NCBI GenBank assembly: GCA_947594675.1 | Contig: CANQEF010000022.1 | Span: 1-11,812 of the forward strand | Reading direction: 5' to 3' | Length of the DNA: 11,812 bases | Origin: an uncultured Bacilli bacterium | GTDB lineage: Bacteria > Bacillota_I > Bacilli_A > RF39 > UBA660 | Shown: positions 6,405 through 11,812 of the stretch, piece by piece | How positions within the stretch are numbered: the stretch's first letter is position 1 | How the letters are laid out: each line of letters starts with the position of its first letter | Translations under genes and position numbers: made by a program | Notes under the pieces: model-generated | Seen by the model: only the letters and a program-made list of their open reading frames with translations | Database searches by the model: none | Told to the model about the DNA's origin: nothing

Positions 6405-6767
6405 CTACCTATTGTTATTGTTGTTATTGTTATTATTATTGTTATTAGATGAAGAACCACCGCTATAGCTACTACTACTTGATGGAACATAATGAGGTAT
6501 TATAATAAAGTTTGAATTTGATAATTCTATGCCATCAATACTACTATCAATGCATTTAGCATTTATTACTTCTGGTGGAGAAGATTTTTCATCTTCAACT
6601 TTTAAAGTTAAACTATTTTCATTGCCAATAATAAGGGCTTTAGAATTTTTTTCTAAATAATCATAAATTTTTTCTAACTCATCTTTTGATAATTCATAAT
6701 GTGATGTTAAATCTACACATCTTTTGTATCTAATTAATTCATCATAAGTTTCAGGCTCTTTATTCAT
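6405..6767 (-). CDS. Small protein with Ser/Gly and poly-Asn tail; possible radical SAM substrate
   Basis: A 120-residue protein that I do not recognise. Residues 1-92 look folded, with amphipathic helices (DELIRYKRCV, KDELEKIYDYLEK) and strands (ALIIG, SLTLKVED, NFIIIPHYV). Residues 96-107 are SSSSSYSGGSSS, then twelve Asn (108-119) and a final Arg. It has no signal peptide or membrane segment, and its two cysteines (17 and 72) are outside the tail. Its ATG overlaps the TGA of the radical SAM gene (ATGA), and AAGGAG (6776-6781) lies 8 bases upstream inside that gene, so the two are translationally coupled. A long leader-like domain, a low-complexity tail and coupling to a SPASM enzyme suggest a RiPP-like precursor, but an accessory protein is equally possible. 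Confidence 0.7.
   Translation of the reverse strand: MNKEPETYDELIRYKRCVDLTSHYELSKDELEKIYDYLEKNSKALIIGNENSLTLKVEDEKSSPPEVINAKCIDSSIDGIELSNSNFIIIPHYVPSSSSSYSGGSSSNNNNNNNNNNNNR
6411..6446 (-). repeat. AAT/AAC trinucleotide tract coding twelve Asn
   Basis: Twelve consecutive Asn codons, five AAC and seven AAT in irregular order, directly before the AGG and TAG at the end of the small gene. The mixture of codons argues that the amino acid run is kept, although length change by slippage remains possible and would stay in frame. Confidence 0.85.
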
Positions 6768-8503
6768 TTTTTCAACTCCTTGTCTAGATAGAAAAATTCA
6801 ATATTTTGAAATGGTAAATTAATTGCTTGAATATGATAATAAGCATTATTTTTTTGTTTTAAATAGTGATAATTACGAAGATCGGAAGTTGTAAAGAAGA
6901 TGTTATTAGGTGAAGTAGTAGAATATTCATCTTTATATTCTTTTATAAAATTAGAAATATCATATATATAGTATTCTTCATTACTCTTAATATTATCTAA
7001 AACTCCTTTATAGATCTGCTTGGTTGCAATATGCCTTTGTTTAGTTCTTTTCTCATCACCATAAGTTACTAAATTACCACTTAAAAGCATGATGTATAAG
7101 GAATTATTTTCCGGATAAGTTGACATTTCTTTAATAAGATTTTTTTTCATCCAGATTTTTACTTCACTGTTGGGTGTAATGTATAGAATGTTTCTAGCTT
7201 TCTTTAAAATTTGTGAGAAAAGAGAATATTTTTTATTATCAAGTTGTATAATAAAGCTATTATTATCATAAATATATTTAAGGTTTGCATCTTCTTTAAT
7301 AAGTTCTTCTAAAGAAGGATAATCTTTATTTGTGTTAGATGGATAATATTTTTCTTTATCTTCAAGACGCATTTTTTTAACATATTCATAAACAAATTCA
7401 GAATTAAATTCATTAGGAGGTAGATTACTGTTTTTATATAGCTGTTGCTGCAATTTACAAGTATAGCTTTTACTAGAATTATAGATATTTTTTACAAAAG
7501 GACAACCAGTTTTGCATAAATATAAATATCCGCATTTACTGCATTCCTCGTTAAAGGGCTGTTTGTTGTGATTTAAAAATATCTTGTTCTTCGCAGTATT
7601 AAGTATTTCATCAACTGTATTGGTATAAATATTTCCATAGTAATAGTCTTTATTTTTTTGACCTCTTACACAAGAGTAAATATCCCCATTTTTTTCTAAT
7701 AAAAAGAATTTTTCTCCACAATTATCACAATTAGGACAATATTCAGGACCAAATTCAGCAAACCAAGCTTTGTTAAGTCCTAAAGATAAATCTGTATCAC
7801 TAAATTCTTTTTGCATTCGTTCATAAAATAACAATTGTTCTTCTTCGGTAAGATGATGAAGAAGACCATTAGAATTATAATCAAAACCAATCATAAAATT
7901 AAAATCATTCATGTCAAGACAAGTTTTTGTATGTAAGAATTTAATATCTTCTATAATTTCATCAAGGCGATTGTAATGTTCTTTAAAAATAGTAGCCGAT
8001 ACTTTCTTTTTATTGGGTATATCTTTTAAAAGTTCAATATTTTTTAAGATTTTTTCAAGAGTTTTTTTCCCATTTTTTGTAATACGATATTCATCATGGA
8101 GAGAAAATGGTAAATCGAGACTGCCCGATATGGAGACATTAAATTCTTTAATTGTATCAATGTGTTTATCTAAATTGTACATATTTGTTTTTATGTGAGG
8201 AGAACCAATTTTAAAACCTGCTGCAGTTATTAGTTCTTTATTTTCCTTATAATAATCAGCTATAAATTTTATTAAATCATAAAAATCTTTTTGTGATAAA
8301 GTTGTAACTTCTCCTCCATGCATAGAAATGTTAAAAGGAATAACGCTAGCATCTTTAAATTTTTTTATGGCGTATTGTAATGTTTCTAATGGTCTGTATT
8401 TTGTTTTTTCATCAATAGTATTATCTTCTAAGTAGCAATATTTACACTGCATATTGCAAGCCATTGTTGGAACATATAATAAATGTATGTACTTATAATT
8501 CAT
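6764..8503 (-). CDS. Radical SAM/SPASM protein (peptide-maturase-like) with C-terminal extension
   Basis: A 579-residue cytosolic enzyme. C16-x3-C20-x2-C23 (ACNMQCKYC) is the radical SAM [4Fe-4S] motif, followed by GGE at 63-65 for SAM binding. A SPASM domain lies at about 256-349: CPNCDNC (C256, C259, C262), C278 in IYSC, then C321-x2-C324-x5-C330-x3-C334 and C349, enough to bind two auxiliary clusters. Such enzymes modify peptides (thioether, C-C or epimer chemistry) or oxidise Ser/Cys to formylglycine in sulfatases. About 230 residues follow (350-579) with no cysteine and no family I recognise, probably for substrate binding. Its start has AGGGGG 4 bases upstream, 11 bases after the LRR gene. 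No sulfatase is nearby, which favours the adjacent small protein as target. The reaction type is unknown. Confidence 0.88.
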   Translation of the reverse strand: MNYKYIHLLYVPTMACNMQCKYCYLEDNTIDEKTKYRPLETLQYAIKKFKDASVIPFNISMHGGEVTTLSQKDFYDLIKFIADYYKENKELITAAGFKIGSPHIKTNMYNLDKHIDTIKEFNVSISGSLDLPFSLHDEYRITKNGKKTLEKILKNIELLKDIPNKKKVSATIFKEHYNRLDEIIEDIKFLHTKTCLDMNDFNFMIGFDYNSNGLLHHLTEEEQLLFYERMQKEFSDTDLSLGLNKAWFAEFGPEYCPNCDNCGEKFFLLEKNGDIYSCVRGQKNKDYYYGNIYTNTVDEILNTAKNKIFLNHNKQPFNEECSKCGYLYLCKTGCPFVKNIYNSSKSYTCKLQQQLYKNSNLPPNEFNSEFVYEYVKKMRLEDKEKYYPSNTNKDYPSLEELIKEDANLKYIYDNNSFIIQLDNKKYSLFSQILKKARNILYITPNSEVKIWMKKNLIKEMSTYPENNSLYIMLLSGNLVTYGDEKRTKQRHIATKQIYKGVLDNIKSNEEYYIYDISNFIKEYKDEYSTTSPNNIFFTTSDLRNYHYLKQKNNAYYHIQAINLPFQNIEFFYLDKELKK

Positions 8504-8514
8504 AAATCCCCCTA

Positions 8515-10236
8515 TTAAAATGTACTGTTAGTATATGTGTTAGTGGTATAGTCATTATCTGATTTTATAAAATATCTTTTTACTATAGTTGGACTTTCTT
8601 TAAAGGCTCTTGAATTTACGTAGGTTCTAGCTGGTATTGTGATTGTTTCCAAATTTGAGCATAATCTAAAAGCAGAAGAGCCTATTTCTTCAAGGCGACT
8701 ATCTTCAGAAATATTTACTTCCGATAAATTGTAGTCATTATAAAAGGCATGAGCCGCTATTCTGGTAATGTTGTCAGGAATAGTTATATTTTTTAATGAG
8801 TAGCAGTATTCGAAAGTATCGCCTCTTATTTCGGTAAGATTTTCTGATAATTTAATATGTTCTAAAGAAGTTGCTTTGTAAAATGATTCGCCACCTAAAT
8901 AAGTTAGTGTATTAGGCAATTCAATTGATTTAATTGATTTGGCGTTATAGAAAGCACCTCCACCAAGATATTCTAGATTACTAGGAATATTTATAGTAGT
9001 TAGTCTTTTACAATTTTTAAAAGCTTGTCCTCTAATTTCAGTAATAGAATCTGGTAAGTTTATACTTTTTAAAAAGGGCATATTAGAAAAAGTATTTCCT
9101 CTTAAACTAACAACGTTTTCATTTTTATAGTTTTTCGGAATAGTAACGGTTGTTAAATTGGATAGGCCAAAAAGATAATATCTAACAGCGTAACCTTCAG
9201 CAACTTTTTCATATATTATCTTGGGTTCAAAAAAAATAATTAGAGGTGCTACAACAGCTATTATAATAGAGGCAATAAATATTTTTTTACTATTATCAGT
9301 AGTTAAAGTACTTTTAACGCTCATAACAATATTAGAAATTTTTTCATCAGGTCTTGACTTAACTTGTTTTTTAAGATATTTAACTAAATCGTAATTGCTT
9401 GTTAATTTGGCAAAGATAACTAATAATATTAATCCTATTAAATAAAAATATATTGGAAAATGAAAAAAATATGCTGCTATAAAGATGAAAAGCAAAATAG
9501 AAAAAATTGTATTTAAGATTTTCTTTCTTTTTAAGATAGCACTTGGAAGAAGATTTGGTGTTTTATCAAATTTAGATGCAACTATTTCTCTATTAATAAA
9601 CTCTTCTAATAATTTGTCTTCCTTCAAGCTATAGATTTGATCAAAATTAGCTGGTGTAATGAGTTCTTTTTGAGGTATTTGTGTAGTAGCTTTCTTTTTT
9701 GATACAACAACGATATTATTGCCAGTGATTGCGGCACCACATTGAGAACAAAATTTATCACTTACCTCTAAAGGAGCATGACATTTAGCACACTGTAATT
9801 CAATTCCATTAACTTGATTTTCTAAGGGTTGCGTAGTTGATGCTAAAGTAGAAAGTGGCTTTATAACTTGATTACTGCGCGTATTAATTTTTGTTTTAGT
9901 TATCAACGCTGTTAAAGGAACAACAATAAAAGCTCCTAAAAAAACACAAATAAAATCAAAGGCAGCGATGAAGGTAGTGATAAAGATGTCAAAGAATAAA
10001 AGTACACCAATTCTTATAAAAAATAAAATCCAAAATAATTTTTTACTATTTTCTTTGGCTAGCATATCAGAAAGAGGTTTTAAAACAAAAACAGACATGT
10101 GAATAGAAACAAAAGCCTCTATAAATATTGCCATATAAATAGGCAGTCCTGATTCTGAATAATCACTTTCTGCAAAAACTATAGTTGGAAATAGTATTAA
10201 TAGAATTAAAATTATCTTTTTAAATTTATTTTTCAT
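8515..10236 (-). CDS. Membrane protein with zinc ribbon and BspA-type leucine-rich repeats
   Basis: A 573-residue protein. Residues 1-22 look like a signal peptide (KKIILILLILFPTIVFA). Hydrophobic helices follow at about 31-53, 66-86 and 88-113; a zinc ribbon (C149, C152, C163, C166); a helix pair at 241-277; a loop; a helix at 319-337; then from about 360 to 545 roughly seven 23-residue LRR_5 repeats (for example LKSINLPDSITEIRGQAFKN). The hydrophobic pattern places the ribbon inside and the repeats outside. BspA-type repeats are usually surface interaction modules. The C-terminus ends YTTNTYTNSTF. I start at the second ATG: AAGGTG is 10 bases upstream, and the promoter at 10263-10271 puts the transcript start near 10256, so the ATG at 10257 would lack a leader. 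First gene of the radical SAM run; function unknown. Confidence 0.8.
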   Translation of the reverse strand: MKNKFKKIILILLILFPTIVFAESDYSESGLPIYMAIFIEAFVSIHMSVFVLKPLSDMLAKENSKKLFWILFFIRIGVLLFFDIFITTFIAAFDFICVFLGAFIVVPLTALITKTKINTRSNQVIKPLSTLASTTQPLENQVNGIELQCAKCHAPLEVSDKFCSQCGAAITGNNIVVVSKKKATTQIPQKELITPANFDQIYSLKEDKLLEEFINREIVASKFDKTPNLLPSAILKRKKILNTIFSILLFIFIAAYFFHFPIYFYLIGLILLVIFAKLTSNYDLVKYLKKQVKSRPDEKISNIVMSVKSTLTTDNSKKIFIASIIIAVVAPLIIFFEPKIIYEKVAEGYAVRYYLFGLSNLTTVTIPKNYKNENVVSLRGNTFSNMPFLKSINLPDSITEIRGQAFKNCKRLTTINIPSNLEYLGGGAFYNAKSIKSIELPNTLTYLGGESFYKATSLEHIKLSENLTEIRGDTFEYCYSLKNITIPDNITRIAAHAFYNDYNLSEVNISEDSRLEEIGSSAFRLCSNLETITIPARTYVNSRAFKESPTIVKRYFIKSDNDYTTNTYTNSTF

Positions 10237-10246
10237 AATTATCAAA

Positions 10247-10252
10247 CACCTT
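10247..10252 (-). promoter_or_regulatory. Ribosome binding site fixing the LRR protein start
   Basis: AAGGTG on the minus strand, 10 bases before the ATG at 10234-10236. It lies downstream of the alternative ATG at 10255-10257 and so supports the shorter protein. Confidence 0.6.
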
Positions 10253-10262
10253 ATCATTAAAT

Positions 10263-10271
10263 ATTATAGCA
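10263..10271 (-). promoter_or_regulatory. Extended -10 promoter of the radical SAM operon
   Basis: The minus strand reads TGCTATAAT, a perfect extended -10. The -35 region at 17 bases is poor (AACAAA), as is usual for extended -10 promoters. Transcription should start near 10256, giving a leader of about 20 bases. The spacer behind it (10272-10411) is AT-rich and has no clear terminator for the acyltransferase gene; only a tandem TTTTATAG (plus strand, 10384-10399) stands out. Confidence 0.7.
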
Positions 10272-10411
10272 TTAGTTTTATCTTTTTTGTTGTTTTAAAC
10301 TATTTATCTTATTTTTATTAATTGGTTAAAAGCTGTTTATTTTATATTTTATAAGTTGTAATTTTACTTTGAAAGAATTAATGTTTTATAGTTTTATAGT
10401 GAAATATTTAT

Positions 10412-11017
10412 CTATTTTTTTAATTCTTCTATATTTTTTTGCATTAAAGAAGAAACTTCATCGTAAAGCTTTTTATTAGCCTCTTCTAAAGTCATATTTT
10501 CAACTTTAAAAGGTTGACCAAATCGTATCATTAATTTTTCATTTCTTTTATATTTTCCCGATATTCCAAAGGGGACAATGGTTGCATTAGTTTTTTTAGC
10601 CATCGATACAGCACCAAATTTAAATGGTAATAAAAATTCCTTCGTTTTATTTCTAGTTCCTTCAGGAAATAGTCCAATAGCGCCACCTTTATTAAGAATT
10701 TCTATTGCTAAAGCAGTAGCATTATTATCCTTAATTTCCCGATTGACAGGGATACATCCCGTTATTTTGAAAAACCATTTAAGCTTTCCTTCAAAGTATT
10801 CTTTTTTGGCCATATAGTGAATTATTCTTTTGGTTGATAAGATAACCGGGCATTGGTCATATATATGCATATGATTTCCACAAATGATTATGGGACCCGA
10901 TTTGGGAATATTTTTTTTGTTAATAATTATTGGCTTATAGTATATTTTAAAGATGAAACCTAATATTGGTTTAAAAAGGCTATATCCCCATGTTTTAAGC
11001 TTTGGCTTGTTTTTCAT
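10412..11017 (-). CDS. plsC: 1-acyl-sn-glycerol-3-phosphate acyltransferase (PlsC family)
   Basis: A 201-residue membrane-associated enzyme that should add the second acyl chain to lysophosphatidate to make phosphatidate. Motif I is NHMHIYD (N48-D54, giving the catalytic HX4D with H49 and D54), motif II includes PVNRE (90-94), motif III is FPEGTRN (117-123) and motif IV is ATIVPFGISG (145-154). A hydrophobic N-terminal stretch (13-32) fits membrane attachment. Length is typical. I start at MKNKPK because GAGGAG lies 10 bases upstream; the ATG six codons earlier overlaps that site. The gene overlaps the preceding acyl-CoA synthetase by 23 bases, so they are probably cotranslated. Acylation of a different lysophospholipid cannot be excluded. 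Confidence 0.88.
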   Translation of the reverse strand: MKNKPKLKTWGYSLFKPILGFIFKIYYKPIIINKKNIPKSGPIIICGNHMHIYDQCPVILSTKRIIHYMAKKEYFEGKLKWFFKITGCIPVNREIKDNNATALAIEILNKGGAIGLFPEGTRNKTKEFLLPFKFGAVSMAKKTNATIVPFGISGKYKRNEKLMIRFGQPFKVENMTLEEANKKLYDEVSSLMQKNIEELKK

Positions 11018-11812
11018 ATTTATGTAACTCCTCATCTTCTAATAATTTATAATCAATTTTATTATATAATGTTATAGGCAAAGTTTCTCGAAATTCAAAT
11101 TCTTTGGGAATGGAATAAACGGCAAGTTCTTTTTTGCATATTTCTTTAATTTCTTTTTTTATTTTATTTGAAGGCGCTACATCTTTTTTTAAGACAATAA
11201 AGGCTTTGGGAACGTGAATTTTGTAAGGATGAGGAATACCTACAACACATACTTTGCTTACGTCATCATGCTTTAAAATAGCTTTTTCTATCATTGATGG
11301 ATAAACATTGAAACCAGAAACTACAATCATTCGTTTTAATCGTGAGGTAAAATATACAACACCATTAGGAGAAATATAACCAATATCTCCTGTATGTAAC
11401 CAACGTTTTTTATCTTTATGGATTTTAATTACTTCATTGGTTTCTTCTTCATTGTTTAAATATCCCATCATTAATGTAGGGCCATTAACACAAATTTCTC
11501 CTTCTTCACCAAGAGGGACTTCTTCCAAAGTATTAGGATTACAAATCTTATAAGTGTTTCCCACCATGGGTATGCCTATACTTCCTGGTTCATTTGTTCC
11601 AGGAAAAGTGTAAGCTGTTGCCGCAACACTTTCCGTCATACCATAGCCTTTTAAAATATTAACTTTAGCTCCATGTTTATGTAAGAAGTTATTTATTTTT
11701 ACTTCTGCTTGTACAGAAAGAGCATCTCCTCCACTAATAATATATTTTAATTGTGACATATCAACATCGGCAAATTTTTTATTAGACATCATTCCTTCCC
11801 ATAAAGTTGGTA
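10995..11812 (-). CDS. AMP-forming acyl-CoA/acyl-ACP synthetase, C-terminal part (5' end beyond right edge)
   Basis: About 272 codons are visible; the frame is open to the window edge (reading PTLWEG before the first internal Met), so the N-terminal half is missing. ANL-superfamily motifs are all present downstream, counting from the Met at 11790-11792: GYGMTE (49-54), HTGD (133-136), the hinge RLKRMIVVSGFNVYPSMIE (151-169) and the C-terminal catalytic lysine in PITLYNKID (K245). These enzymes adenylate a carboxylic acid with ATP and transfer it to CoA or a carrier protein. The overlap with a PlsC gene points to a fatty acid destined for phospholipid, but chain length and acceptor cannot be told. 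Confidence 0.87.
   Translation of the reverse strand, partial: PTLWEGMMSNKKFADVDMSQLKYIISGGDALSVQAEVKINNFLHKHGAKVNILKGYGMTESVAATAYTFPGTNEPGSIGIPMVGNTYKICNPNTLEEVPLGEEGEICVNGPTLMMGYLNNEEETNEVIKIHKDKKRWLHTGDIGYISPNGVVYFTSRLKRMIVVSGFNVYPSMIEKAILKHDDVSKVCVVGIPHPYKIHVPKAFIVLKKDVAPSNKIKKEIKEICKKELAVYSIPKEFEFRETLPITLYNKIDYKLLEDEELHKYEKQAKA
11028..11033 (-). promoter_or_regulatory. Ribosome binding site fixing the PlsC start
   Basis: GAGGAG on the minus strand inside the 3' end of the synthetase gene, 10 bases before the ATG at 11015-11017. It overlaps an alternative upstream region and rules against the ATG at 11033-11035. Confidence 0.7.

Noticed and set aside
10237..10257. Upstream ATG adding seven residues to the LRR protein
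   Set aside because: It would sit at the predicted transcript start, has no ribosome site, and would precede a good signal peptide start.
11018..11035. Upstream ATG adding six residues to PlsC
   Set aside because: It overlaps the GAGGAG ribosome site that serves the ATG at 11015-11017 and has no site of its own.
1..11812. Mycoplasma-type code with TGA as tryptophan
   Set aside because: TGA ends the radical SAM gene at 6764-6766 in an ATGA overlap and tryptophans are encoded as TGG where checked, so the standard code fits.
1..11812. CRISPR array, tRNA/rRNA genes, insertion sequence or prophage
   Set aside because: No regularly spaced repeats, cloverleaf patterns, transposase or integrase frames, or terminal inverted repeats were seen on reading both strands.

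Overview
The window is very AT-rich and every gene I can support lies on the minus strand. Strong AGGAG/AAAGGAG ribosome sites, canonical TATAAT boxes and short operon gaps fit a low-GC Bacillota, perhaps a gut Bacilli/Erysipelotrichales- or RF39-like lineage or a Clostridia member; this placement is an inference. TGA acts as a stop (it ends the radical SAM gene at 6764-6766 in an ATGA overlap), so the standard bacterial code applies and not the Mycoplasma code.

In transcription order (right to left), the window opens with the 3' part of an AMP-forming acyl-CoA/acyl-ACP synthetase (10995-11812, cut by the edge). It overlaps a PlsC-type lysophosphatidate acyltransferase (10412-11017), and the pair looks like a fatty-acid activation and phospholipid assembly unit. 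Next, behind an extended -10 promoter, comes a compact five-gene run, 10236 down to 4853. It encodes a membrane protein with a cytosolic zinc ribbon and an outward BspA-type LRR domain, a radical SAM/SPASM enzyme with a long C-terminal extension, a 120-residue protein ending in a Ser/Gly tract and twelve Asn, a zinc-ribbon membrane protein with a Tim44-like part, and a flavodoxin. Gaps are -4 to 17 bases. I read this as a candidate, possibly undescribed, radical-SAM peptide/protein modification system. The small protein would be the likely substrate, the flavodoxin a possible electron donor, and the two zinc-ribbon membrane proteins the envelope partners.

A 211-base spacer (4642-4852) follows, holding a promoter candidate, a terminator-like hairpin and a second hairpin next to the ribosome site of a MATE efflux gene (3256-4641). 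The MATE gene is followed 12 bases later by a CarD/CdnL-like transcription factor (2749-3243) and then a clear intrinsic terminator (2669-2719). The 349-base gap 2400-2748 also contains a good promoter and a strong hairpin in the apparent leader of an MmcQ/YjbR-EVE fusion protein (1356-2399).

The left end carries a membrane-anchored XRE regulator (234-1118), whose frame stays open for 26 codons beyond its TAG stop, and the first 24 codons of a second XRE regulator running off the edge (1-72). I found no tRNA, rRNA, CRISPR array, insertion sequence or replication origin.
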